Part shown: one piece after another, positions 18,596-28,359 of the stretch
Position numbering within the stretch: position 1 is the first letter of the stretch
How the letters are laid out: every line of letters begins with the position of its first letter
Notes under the pieces: generated by a model
Told to the model about the DNA's origin: nothing
The model's database searches: none
Seen by the model: the letters and a program-made list of their open reading frames with translations, nothing else
Source: an uncultured Acidobacteriia bacterium
Lineage (GTDB): Bacteria > Acidobacteriota > Terriglobia > Bryobacterales > Bryobacteraceae
NCBI GenBank assembly: GCA_903925975.1
Contig: CAIYHG010000086.1
Coordinates: 1-64,000, forward strand
Direction of reading: 5' to 3'
Length of the DNA stretch: 64,000 nucleotides
Position numbers and translations under genes: made by a program

Positions 18596-18898
18596 ATGAA
18601 TATCCGTCCGCTCTATGACCGCATCGTGGTCAAACGGATCGAGCAGCAAGAGGAAAAGGTTGGCGGCCTGTTCATTCCGGACAGCGCAAAAGAGAAGCCC
18701 CAGGAAGCCGAAGTAGTAGCTACCGGCAAGGGCAAGCGCCTGGAAGACGGCAGCGTGGTCGCGTTGGACGTTCAAGTTGGCGACCGCATCCTGTTCGGCA
18801 AGTACTCTGGCAGCGAAATCAAGATCGACGGCCAGGAGTACATCATCATGCGCGAGGACGAGGTTCTCGGCGTATTGGAAGGCGCGGCGAAGAAGTAA
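18596..18898 (+). CDS. groS: Co-chaperonin GroES
   Basis: The 100-residue protein forms the heptameric lid of the chaperonin. Family motifs are NIRPLYDRIVVKRIEQQEEK at the start, the mobile-loop region KVGGLFIPDSAKEKPQEAEV, then VQVGDRILFGKYSGSEIKIDG and the ending MREDEVLGVLE. AGGAGG lies about nine bases upstream of ATG. groEL follows 18 bases after the stop. Heat-shock control through the CIRCE-like site at 18489 is likely. Confidence 0.97.
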   Translation: MNIRPLYDRIVVKRIEQQEEKVGGLFIPDSAKEKPQEAEVVATGKGKRLEDGSVVALDVQVGDRILFGKYSGSEIKIDGQEYIIMREDEVLGVLEGAAKK

Positions 18899-20536
<1,638 letters not shown>

Positions 20537-20561
20537 GCACTACCGCAGCAACGATAAGAAG

Positions 20562-20596
20562 CCGCGCTCCCGGTTACGCCGGGGGCGCGGTTTTTT
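20562..20596 (+). terminator. Intrinsic terminator of groES-groEL
   Basis: A 12-bp stem (CCGCGCTCCCGG / CCGGGGGCGCGG, with one G-T pair) has a 5-base loop and is followed by six T residues. It begins 25 bases after the groEL stop. Confidence 0.93.
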
Positions 20597-20781
20597 ATTG
20601 GTGGGCTCGCGGTCGATATGCCAAGATTTCTGGCGCGTTAAGAAGCCGGCCCGGACTGCGCCCGCCTTCGCCACGGCGCCGGACGGGCGGAAGCGGAAAG
20701 CTTCGGCAGACCCCAGCCTTCAGGGCCTCAAACCTTGAGGATGCGGCCCCTGGGCTGCTATCATCGCGCGCAGAGGCGCGC

Positions 20782-21306
20782 GTGCGGGGACGCAACGAGT
20801 GTTTTGCTGCGATTGATTTCGAAACCGCGGATTACGGCCGCGATAGCGCCTGCGCCGTTGCGCTTGTTAAGGTGGAGCGCGACTGCATCGTCGACCGCAT
20901 CTACAGCCTGATTCGCCCGCCACGCAGCGAATTCGTTTTCTCGTATCTTCACGGCATCACGTGGGACATGGTGCGGGACGCTCCCACGTTCGGGGACCTG
21001 TGGCCGCGGTTGGACCGCTGGCTGGAGGGCGTCGATTTTTTGGCCGCCCACAACGCCAGCTTCGACCGCGGCGTATTGGAAGCCTGCTGCCGCGCGGCCG
21101 GTCTTCCCGTTCCCCCGCACCGGTTCGAGTGCACCGTGCAGATGGCCCGGCAAGTGTTCGGGATCTATCCGACAAAACTGGATCGCGTCTGCGGCGTCCT
21201 CGGGATTCCTCTGGTGCATCACCAAGCCGATTCCGATGCGGAGGCGTGCGCGCAAATCGTGCTCTCCGCCAGGAGGGCGGGCGCACGCAAAGCCCCCAGG
21301 ATATAG
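20782..21306 (+). CDS. DEDDh 3'-5' exonuclease (DNA polymerase III epsilon-like)
   Basis: The protein has about 174 residues with the three exonuclease motifs: Exo I AAIDFET (Asp12, Glu14), Exo II LAAHNASFDRGVLE, and Exo III HHQADSDAEACA with His and Asp near 147-152. The fold matches the epsilon/DnaQ family; small stand-alone members act in repair or RNA processing. The frame is open from 20245, but the first part is antisense-like groEL sequence. GTG 20782, just before the first strand, is the best start; no strong ribosome-binding site is visible. The same frame continues open after the TAG (see 21307). Confidence 0.8.
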   Translation: MRGRNECFAAIDFETADYGRDSACAVALVKVERDCIVDRIYSLIRPPRSEFVFSYLHGITWDMVRDAPTFGDLWPRLDRWLEGVDFLAAHNASFDRGVLEACCRAAGLPVPPHRFECTVQMARQVFGIYPTKLDRVCGVLGIPLVHHQADSDAEACAQIVLSARRAGARKAPRI

Positions 21307-21537
21307 CCGGCTCCAGACCCCTACGGCGCGTCACAAACCGAGGCAAAGGACAAGAAGCTGAAGCTGCTCTACCTCGCCTACGGAACCGAATACCCCTGCC
21401 TTCCATTCCAGACCAAGGTCGTGGAGGAACCGCGCGGCAAGAGGATCGCGCTCGCCTTCAAGAGCTACCCGGGGCGCACGAATGGAGGGTGTGGCGCAGT
21501 TCTCTGGCCGATCTCGCCCCCCCTGCTCTTCCGTTAG
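21307..21537 (+). pseudogene. Possible gene remnant in frame after the exonuclease
   Basis: After the exonuclease TAG the same frame stays open for about 76 codons. It reads as protein-like sequence (KLKLLYLAYGTEYPCLPFQT, VVEEPRGKRIALAFKSYPG) before a stop at 21535. No start codon with a ribosome-binding site is present. I do not recognise the family. It may be the 3' end of a decayed gene, or the tail of the exonuclease if TAG arose by mutation. The last 20 codons look non-coding. Confidence 0.3.
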
Positions 21538-21669
21538 CAGCCGGAAGCCGGTTCAACTAAAGCAGTATCATGTTCGTAGTGGCGCCGGGCCACCTGCGGC
21601 GGTTCCGCGATTGTCCGCGGGCCCGGTAACCGGCGAGGCTTGCCGGCCGCCGGACTCGAAGGGGGAGAC

Positions 21670-22515
21670 ATGAAGTTACGAATCGCTGGTGGGGTCGCGG
21701 TAGTTCTGGCGATTGCCGGCATTGCGCTCGCTCAGCGTGGTGGCTTCGGTGGCGGAGGAGGCCGGTTCCGCAGCGGTCCTCCCGAGTATTCCGGCCCTCC
21801 CATTCCTGTCCGCGCTGCGGAGTTTCATTTCATTCGCATGGAGTATCGGGACTTGCAGCGCCGCGGCTACGGCTTCGTTTCCCGCGGGGGCATGAGCCAA
21901 GGCTGGTGGTCGCAGGATTGGCCCGACGCCGAGAACCATTTCACTACCGGGCTCCAACGCCTGACCCGGATCGATATCGGCGATCCGCGCCATCTGCCGC
22001 TGACCGACGAGCATATCTTCGATTACCCCTGGATGTATTCCACGCAAGTCGGATACTGGGACCTAAGCGACAAAGAGATTGCGCAACTGCGCGAATACCT
22101 GTTACGCGGCGGGTTCCTGATGGTGGACGATATGTGGGGCGCGCCCGAGTGGGAGGCCTTCCGCCGCAGCATGGCGCGCGTGTTCCCCGACAAGCCCATC
22201 ACCGATATCGCGCTCACCGACCCGGTGATGCACGTGCTCTACGATATCGGCCCGAATGACCTGACGTTCATCCCCGGTTCGCGCCACCTCCGGGTGACGG
22301 GCCCCAGCAGCGCGCAGATCGTTCAGCCGGCCGGCACGGCTCCGGCTTGGAGAACGGTCAACGACGACAAGAACCGCATGGCCGTTGCCGTCAATTTCGA
22401 TACGGATATCGGCGACGCCTGGGAGTTTGCCGACGTGCCGTACTATCCCGAGAAGATGACCGCGCTGGCCTATCGCTACGGCATCAATTACATCATCTAT
22501 TCGATGACTCACTAA
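21670..22515 (+). CDS. DUF4159 secreted protein
   Basis: The 281-residue protein has a signal peptide (RIAGGVAVVLAIAGIALAQ), a Gly/Arg-rich linker and a DUF4159 domain. Domain features include FHFIRMEYRDLQ, WWSQDWPDAENHFTTGLQRL, the segment YPWMYSTQVGYWDLSDKEIA and LREYLLRGGFLMVDDMWG, a flavodoxin/GATase-like core pattern. DUF4159 proteins are widespread in Acidobacteria, Planctomycetes and Myxococcota, often beside MoxR ATPase and DUF58 genes, which are absent here. The biochemical role is unknown. GGGGGAG lies three bases before ATG 21670; an in-frame TTG at 21640 is less likely. Confidence 0.82.
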   Translation: MKLRIAGGVAVVLAIAGIALAQRGGFGGGGGRFRSGPPEYSGPPIPVRAAEFHFIRMEYRDLQRRGYGFVSRGGMSQGWWSQDWPDAENHFTTGLQRLTRIDIGDPRHLPLTDEHIFDYPWMYSTQVGYWDLSDKEIAQLREYLLRGGFLMVDDMWGAPEWEAFRRSMARVFPDKPITDIALTDPVMHVLYDIGPNDLTFIPGSRHLRVTGPSSAQIVQPAGTAPAWRTVNDDKNRMAVAVNFDTDIGDAWEFADVPYYPEKMTALAYRYGINYIIYSMTH

Positions 22516-22522
22516 AGCCCGT

Positions 22523-22987
22523 TCAGCGCCGGCTCTCTTTGGATTTCGATTCGATCAGGCGCTTGGTCAGGAGGACCATACCCAGAAGCTGGGTCCACTC
22601 CGAGACGATGTTCCCCACTACCTGCCCCCATTTCCCCTCGGAATCCATACGCACGTAAGCCACTATCCACAGCCCCAGGGTAAACAGCAGGATGATGGTC
22701 AACGAATGGTCGCGCAGGAACTCCTCCACGCGGTTCGGTAGTATCCCGTGCGGCTGCCGGCTTTCGGCGGAGCCGATTTCGTAGAAGTATTTTGTGGCAA
22801 TCACCGTCACCACCACGCCCGTCCAATCCGCTATGGCGTTCCCGAAGAACGAGCCCAGATGCGTGGCGGGGTTGGCACGCGAATAGAGCGCGATCCAAAG
22901 CAGCACCACCGCAATCGAGACAATGCTCAAAGAGTGGTGTTTCAGAAAACCGTGTTTGCGGTGGTGGCTACGATGCGGCGAATCCAT
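22523..22987 (-). CDS. Four-helix membrane protein with a duplicated module
   Basis: The 154-residue protein consists of two equal 64-residue units (about 14-77 and 90-153) that align without gaps. Each has a His-Ser-Leu lead, a membrane helix with LWIxxYxR, a loop containing GN and WT, a second helix ending in TK, and a closing ESR. About 25 positions are identical. The basic N terminus (DSPHRSHHRKHG) probably stays in the cytoplasm. The shared polar positions inside and next to the helices suggest a pseudo-symmetric channel or scaffold, but I recognise no family. It is convergent with the DUF4159 gene, with stops 7 bases apart. Confidence 0.68.
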   Translation of the reverse strand: MDSPHRSHHRKHGFLKHHSLSIVSIAVVLLWIALYSRANPATHLGSFFGNAIADWTGVVVTVIATKYFYEIGSAESRQPHGILPNRVEEFLRDHSLTIILLFTLGLWIVAYVRMDSEGKWGQVVGNIVSEWTQLLGMVLLTKRLIESKSKESRR

Positions 22988-23181
22988 GACCACAAGTATG
23001 GCGCCTGCCGCGGCGCGGCGAACTCCCATTCGGCCCGGGCCGGAAGACGGACCGGTCGGCCGAATTCCACATGATTTTCGAGCGAGGACCGCTGCGTATT
23101 ACGCGGGAGAAAATGCGCTCGATCGCCCGGAGGAATCGGTTTCGACCAGCGCATTCCCCGGAACAGGGCTACAATACCCGT

Positions 23182-24144
23182 TTGAAACTCGCGCTGATTG
23201 GCTACGGAAACGTTGGGCGGGCGCTGATGCGCCTGCTGATTCGGAAGCGGCGGGAATTCCCGTTCACGGTCACGGGCATCCACACGCGCAGCCACGGAAC
23301 GGCACTGCGCGCGGCCGGGCTGGGCGCGAACCCCGCGTTCGGGCCGCCGGCCGCATCCATCGGCGAATTCCTGGATGCCGCCGACGCGGATACGGCGGTT
23401 GAGTTGACCACGCTCGACCCCTCGACGGGCGAACCCGCGATCTCACACATTCGCGCGGCGTTCGCGCGCGGCATGCACGCGGTTACGGCGAACAAAGGCC
23501 CTATCGCGCATGCGTTCGCATCGCTCTCCGAACAGGCCGAGAACGCCGGCGTGGGTTTCCGCTTCGAATCCACGGTAATGGATGGCACCCCGATCTTCAG
23601 CGTCTGGCGCCACAATCTGCCCGGCGTGGAGGTGATGGGCTTTACCGGCGCGTTGAACTCCACTTCCAAGATTGTGGTGGAAACGATGGAGCGCGGCGGG
23701 TCATTCGAAGAAGGCCTTGCCGCCGCCCGCGCCATGGGCATCACCGAAGGCGACGGCGCGTTCGACATAGAAGGCTGGGATTCCGCGGCCAAGACGGCCG
23801 CTCTGGCCAACGTGCTGCTGGACGCGCGCACGACGCCGCAGCAGGTCTCAACGCGAGGCATCGGACATCTCACCCCCGAGCGCATCGCGGAGATCAACCG
23901 CGCGGGCAAGACGGTTCGCCTGATCAGCCGCGGCCGCCGCACTGCGAAAGGCGTTTCGCTGCGCGTGCGCGCGGAGGTGCTTGACCGCAGCGACATCCTG
24001 GCCTGCACGCCGGGGACGTCGAACCTTATCCTCTTCGATACGGACTTGATGGGCACGTTCGGCACGGTTTCGATAGAGCCGCGCGTGGAGCAAACCGCCT
24101 ACGGCGTCTTCAGCGACCTGGTAGATCTGTGGCGCCATTTGTAG
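23182..24144 (+). CDS. hom: Homoserine dehydrogenase (short form without ACT domain)
   Basis: The enzyme reduces aspartate semialdehyde to homoserine on the way to threonine and methionine. The Rossmann motif LALIGYGNVGRALMRLL is N-terminal, then TANKGPIAHAF (catalytic region), FESTVMDGTPIFSVW and the substrate/active-site part GALNSTSKIVVETMERGGSF with DIEGWDSAAKTAALAN. At about 320 residues it lacks the regulatory ACT domain, so feedback by threonine through that domain is not expected. TTG 23182, just before the Rossmann strand, is the likely start. The frame extends to 23071, but the added residues are basic and not family-like. Confidence 0.87.
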   Translation: MKLALIGYGNVGRALMRLLIRKRREFPFTVTGIHTRSHGTALRAAGLGANPAFGPPAASIGEFLDAADADTAVELTTLDPSTGEPAISHIRAAFARGMHAVTANKGPIAHAFASLSEQAENAGVGFRFESTVMDGTPIFSVWRHNLPGVEVMGFTGALNSTSKIVVETMERGGSFEEGLAAARAMGITEGDGAFDIEGWDSAAKTAALANVLLDARTTPQQVSTRGIGHLTPERIAEINRAGKTVRLISRGRRTAKGVSLRVRAEVLDRSDILACTPGTSNLILFDTDLMGTFGTVSIEPRVEQTAYGVFSDLVDLWRHL

Positions 24145-24217
24145 CGGCATAGCCGGAGCTATCGGAGCGCCGGCTCTCCGCCGCCTGCTGTTGGGGTGCG
24201 CAAAGGGACGGCACGAC

Positions 24218-24233
24218 CACGGCTCAAGCCGTG
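24218..24233. repeat. Palindromic hairpin between convergent genes
   Basis: CACGGCT and AGCCGTG form a 7-bp stem with a 2-base loop. An alternative pairing joins GGCACG (24210-24215) to CGTGCC (24230-24235). It lies between hom and the convergent LGFP-repeat gene in a 250-base gap with no other feature, so it may serve as a two-way transcription barrier. No U-tract is present. Confidence 0.45.
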
Positions 24234-24396
24234 CCCTGATGCGAAGCGCAAGCGATGCGAGAAATGCCGGGTAGCCAGCCGTGGCGAGTTTCGAAGGATA
24301 CGAGATTGGCGACTACTGGCTTCGGCAAGAGAACGGCGCGCCACGTTCGCCAAGCGGCGCCGGTGGACCGCTGCGCCTGACGCGCGCCCGGCGGCA

Positions 24397-27300
24397 TCAC
24401 TCAATCGACACTGTGACTGTGTTGCTGAGCGTATCCTTCTGCCGGAGATATAGCGGAAGAAACAGGCCTGGCGGAATGGTGGAGGGCAGGGTCACGTTCA
24501 CCTGAACGACGCCTGGCGATGCCGGAATCAGAGTGGCGGACGCCGCGGGGATTTCCGTCCCACCGATTACCACGGTCACGGGAGCGAGCGGGGCGCCGTC
24601 GCCGGACACGGCTCCGAGACCTGTCGCGCCTATGGCAATCGCGCTGCCCCGAGGGGCCGGGTTGGATGGACCATTGAGGCCGTTGTCCTGGTTCGAGATC
24701 GCCGCTTGGCCGGGGGCGGCGGAGAAGATCGCGGGCGCAACATCGAGAATCGCGATAGTCTGGCGCACCGTCCCCGCCTCGGCCTGAACGCTCAAATCGG
24801 CAGGGCCCGGGACTGCGTTGAAGGGAACCAGCGCGTTCACCTGGAACGGGAATGCGGCTATAACCGTTGCTTCCTCCCCATTGATCTGCACCGTCGTCTT
24901 GGAGTTCGCACTCGCGAATCCGGCGCCGTAGATGGAAATGAGGCTTCCCGGCGCAATCTGGCTAGTCAGCGTGGCGGCATTGACCACGTCTCCCGCGATG
25001 ATGGCGGCGGGCGTGAGCAAGCGAAATTGCCCGCCGCTACGGACGATTTGGTAGGAGGGCGCGGCGGAGCCCGTCATGAAGAGGCGTCCCCCGTTGGGAG
25101 CGAGATCGGTGAGGGTCAAGTCGTACGAGCCTTGCGTATCCAGATCGAGTTGATAGAGGCTGCCCGAATCGCCGCACGGATGGAAGTAGAGCATGCCGGG
25201 CGGATTCGCCGGCGTTGCCCCAGGCACTGCCGCAAAACCGGGGAATGCGAACGTTCGGCCACACGCGCCGGCAGCCGAGGAAACGGCCGGCGGAGCGCTG
25301 GCTGCCACCAGAAACGGCTGCGAATCCGGCGCACGCGGCAGCAGACGGACCGCGCCGGAGAGCGTACCTACAACCGTCTTCCCGCCCCCGGTGAAGCCGT
25401 TCAGGTAGCTACTGAGATCGGTCTGCGCGAAACCGGGATTGGGATCGGCGATCAAGAAACTTCCGTCGGCGGCGATGCCGGTGGCTACAACGAAGTGAGA
25501 GCCGAAAGCGCCGAGCGACAGCCCCAGGATGACGGGCGATCCGGCCGCCACCATATCGCGCAGAGAGCTGGAATCGAGTGACTCCACGCTCACTTCGACC
25601 CCGTGGCCGGCGAACGCGCCCGCCCGCCAGAGGTTCACGATCTGCTTGCCGTCGGGCCCGAGCGAGACGAAGCCGTCGCAGATTTGATTGCCTTGGGCGT
25701 CGGGAGTGCAGAAGGATTGCAGGAACGCGTTCAGGCGCACGGGGTCAGCCAAGCCGTTGGGCTGGCCCAAATCGCCGAGGGACTGGTAGTAGCGCAGAAC
25801 CGACGCCGCAGCGGTGAGAAGCGCGCCCTGATCTGCTATGGTGTCCGAGCGGCCGCCAAGTAACCCACTCACGGCTTGCGAGAGGGCCGGAAAGTTGGAG
25901 AGAGAGAAGGCGGCGGATCTCGCGCTGAAGGTAGCTACCTGCCGCCCTGTCTGCGCCGTGGCCAGGGAGATGCCTTCCGAGAGGGGCAGGCGCATTCTGG
26001 CGCTGGCCCGGCCGGAGGCATCGGTCGTCACGGAAGCCGGGAAAATCTGCGCTCCCGGCGAGGCGGAGAAAGCGACTGTCTGCGCAGGCAGTGGATTGCC
26101 TTCCAAATCCCGCACGAGCGCAACCAGCGGCAGCGCCAACTGCGCTCCAGGCGCGCCTAGCTGCTGATCGCCGCTGTCAACGGAAATAGTCACTGAACCG
26201 CCGGCAGATCCGGCCACGGTATAGGAACCCTTCGCGGACGCGCCACTGCCGGTATCGACGGCTTTGACGACGACGGTCCCCCCCGCGGCCTCGACGGGTA
26301 TCCTGACGTCCCAGGAATATGTTCCGGTGGCCATCGTGACGACGAAATCGGGTTGCCCCGTTTGCGAGACCCGCACGCCGGCGCCGTTGCGGAAGCCGCC
26401 GGCGGTCAGGTGAACGAGCGCGCCCGGCGGCGCCAGAGAGGGCACAGCGGAAACCGCCGGTTGCCTTTCCGTGGCGTGAACCGCAGCCGATGAATCGCCT
26501 GGAGCGTAGTCGATATATCCGCCTTCGAAATCCTGCCGGTTCAGCCCCGCGGCAAGCCGCACGTCTCCAGTGGGCGATCCCAAGTCGCCGCCCGGGCCCC
26601 CCACTGCGCTGTAGCTTGCCAGGACCGGTCCAGTCACGAAGAATGTCCGCCCGGCAAGGACGCCGGACGCCGGCGCCAGAATCTCACCGCTCCGAAACAC
26701 CTGCAATGCGCCGGTGGTGCCGAGGAAGGTCTGGAATGGCGCGGACGCGGACACCGGCGGCCCCGCGCTCCCGGTTTCATAACCCAGGGACTTCCACTTC
26801 GAGAGAATCCCGCCGGCCACCACCTGTAGCGGATCGCCCGCCAGAGCCCCGTTCTCAAAGGTCTGCCGGCCGCCGGCCGTCGCGTCCGTGAGCGGATAAC
26901 CAAGCGCGCCCGATGGCCCACCCAGCCCGAGATAGCGGGAGAGAAGGGAGCCTGCAACCACGTAGCCTTGGCCAACGCTGTCGGCCACTCCCACCAGATA
27001 CGGTGAGGCCGCGGGGCCCAAGCCAACCAGTTGCTGCACATAGCCATTCCCGGCCCGCACAACGCCGGCGGCGGGCAATTGCACCACGAGTTTATTCCGC
27101 GTCACCGCGTCCTGAAAAAGGCGCCGGATGAACTCGGTGGGGGCGCCCTCGCCCACCTGGCAGCAGGGAGCCGTGGTGACCGAGATGTTCAGGACCGGAC
27201 TGGCTTGTCCTTCGGCGGCCACTCCTACGGTGGCGACGCCAAGACCGCGGGCCTTGAGCGTGATGGCCTTGCCGCTGCCCAGAATCTGCACCACCTTGGC

Positions 27301-28263
27301 GTTCGACGAACTCCACGTGACGGGCCGGTCGGCGATCGAGGAGCCATCCGCCGCGAAGATAGCGACCTGCGCCGGAAGCATGTCGTCCGGATGCATCTGG
27401 ATGGAACTGTCGGGCGTTAGCGCCAGCGACGCGATGGCGGGCCGCGCTACCGCAACCAAAGTAGCCGGATTATACTCGATTGCTCCGCGCTCGAAGGCCT
27501 GCTGGCGCATCCCGCCGCTTATGATCCTCACGCCGCCCGTGGGAAGCCCCATTGCGCCCGCTTCGGCTCCGTTGGCCAGGTAGAGAGCGTAAACCGGCTC
27601 CTGGACCGTAACCAACTGCGCGTTGACGGGACCGGCGGTGATGTTGTACATCGCGCCGCGGTCGAAATTCTGCATGGCGGCCTGGGAGTAATAGGGGCTG
27701 GTCACCTGCGCTTCGGCGGATCTGGCCGGGCCAAGAGCCGCGGTCCCACCCAGCGCGCGCCACTGCGTGTAGAAGGGGTCGCGGACGGCTAGGTTCGAGA
27801 CGCCGCCTACAGGCTTGGAGAACGCGAAGAGCGCGTAGTTGGCGCTGAACTGCTGCCACTGGCACGAGATGGCCGTATTGCCCGGGAACTTCAGAGCGGG
27901 GCAGTCGCGGGTATCGGCCGACGGAAAGCCGACGACCGCCGGAGTCATAGTGCGGTAGTAAGTGTATAGCGCAGGCTGCATCTGCCAAACGTTCTGCGTC
28001 GTGGTGGTATCGGGTTTAACCAGGGCAAACGTCAGACTAGCGTTGGTGGCGCCCGGAAAGCGTTGAATCAGGCCACCGGTCCCCCATGCCGCCACGTTGT
28101 CGAGCGGCGACCCAACCTGCGTGTCGAAGGCGCCGCGCTGCCACCCAATGGTGAAGGCCAAGGCGATCTCGGGCGTGGTCCCGCCGCCCACGGCGTAGAC
28201 GACCGCTGCCGCCGCACACACGCATGCCAGCGCCATCCAGCATAAGAACCGCCGCACCGCCAT
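24397..28263 (-). CDS. Giant secreted LGFP-repeat protein with Ig-like, C39-like and TIGR03437 domains
   Basis: The 1288-residue protein opens with a signal peptide (FLCWMALACVCAAAAVVYA). LGFP-type repeats follow (for example GAMGLPTGGVRIISGGMRQQ and LGYPLTDATAGGRQTFENG), interrupted by a Big_2-like domain. Later come a Big_1-like domain (LVRDLEGNPLPAQTVAFSAS), a papain-fold C39_2-like domain (about residues 795-960) and a C-terminal TIGR03437 domain (VNAATLTSQIAPGSLISIYG onwards). In the C39-like part the position of the catalytic Cys reads DQGALL instead of the usual GCxL, while the His (GSHFVVATG) and Asp (IADPNPG) regions remain. It is probably a surface binding protein with a dead peptidase domain. 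The start is set at ATG 28263 by the signal peptide. Confidence 0.82.
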   Translation of the reverse strand: MAVRRFLCWMALACVCAAAAVVYAVGGGTTPEIALAFTIGWQRGAFDTQVGSPLDNVAAWGTGGLIQRFPGATNASLTFALVKPDTTTTQNVWQMQPALYTYYRTMTPAVVGFPSADTRDCPALKFPGNTAISCQWQQFSANYALFAFSKPVGGVSNLAVRDPFYTQWRALGGTAALGPARSAEAQVTSPYYSQAAMQNFDRGAMYNITAGPVNAQLVTVQEPVYALYLANGAEAGAMGLPTGGVRIISGGMRQQAFERGAIEYNPATLVAVARPAIASLALTPDSSIQMHPDDMLPAQVAIFAADGSSIADRPVTWSSSNAKVVQILGSGKAITLKARGLGVATVGVAAEGQASPVLNISVTTAPCCQVGEGAPTEFIRRLFQDAVTRNKLVVQLPAAGVVRAGNGYVQQLVGLGPAASPYLVGVADSVGQGYVVAGSLLSRYLGLGGPSGALGYPLTDATAGGRQTFENGALAGDPLQVVAGGILSKWKSLGYETGSAGPPVSASAPFQTFLGTTGALQVFRSGEILAPASGVLAGRTFFVTGPVLASYSAVGGPGGDLGSPTGDVRLAAGLNRQDFEGGYIDYAPGDSSAAVHATERQPAVSAVPSLAPPGALVHLTAGGFRNGAGVRVSQTGQPDFVVTMATGTYSWDVRIPVEAAGGTVVVKAVDTGSGASAKGSYTVAGSAGGSVTISVDSGDQQLGAPGAQLALPLVALVRDLEGNPLPAQTVAFSASPGAQIFPASVTTDASGRASARMRLPLSEGISLATAQTGRQVATFSARSAAFSLSNFPALSQAVSGLLGGRSDTIADQGALLTAAASVLRYYQSLGDLGQPNGLADPVRLNAFLQSFCTPDAQGNQICDGFVSLGPDGKQIVNLWRAGAFAGHGVEVSVESLDSSSLRDMVAAGSPVILGLSLGAFGSHFVVATGIAADGSFLIADPNPGFAQTDLSSYLNGFTGGGKTVVGTLSGAVRLLPRAPDSQPFLVAASAPPAVSSAAGACGRTFAFPGFAAVPGATPANPPGMLYFHPCGDSGSLYQLDLDTQGSYDLTLTDLAPNGGRLFMTGSAAPSYQIVRSGGQFRLLTPAAIIAGDVVNAATLTSQIAPGSLISIYGAGFASANSKTTVQINGEEATVIAAFPFQVNALVPFNAVPGPADLSVQAEAGTVRQTIAILDVAPAIFSAAPGQAAISNQDNGLNGPSNPAPRGSAIAIGATGLGAVSGDGAPLAPVTVVIGGTEIPAASATLIPASPGVVQVNVTLPSTIPPGLFLPLYLRQKDTLSNTVTVSIE

Positions 28264-28359
28264 AGCGCCGATTATAGGTGACGGATCACCCGCGTACAAG
28301 CGGATTCCGAGGTAAAATGACCTTCAATCCCGCGCTTGCCGGTGGGGTAAGGAGAGGAA

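Noticed and set aside
22512-22898. Alternative minus-strand frame overlapping the duplicated membrane protein
   Set aside because: It lacks membrane helices and internal repeats; the neighbouring frame at 22523-22987 explains the region.
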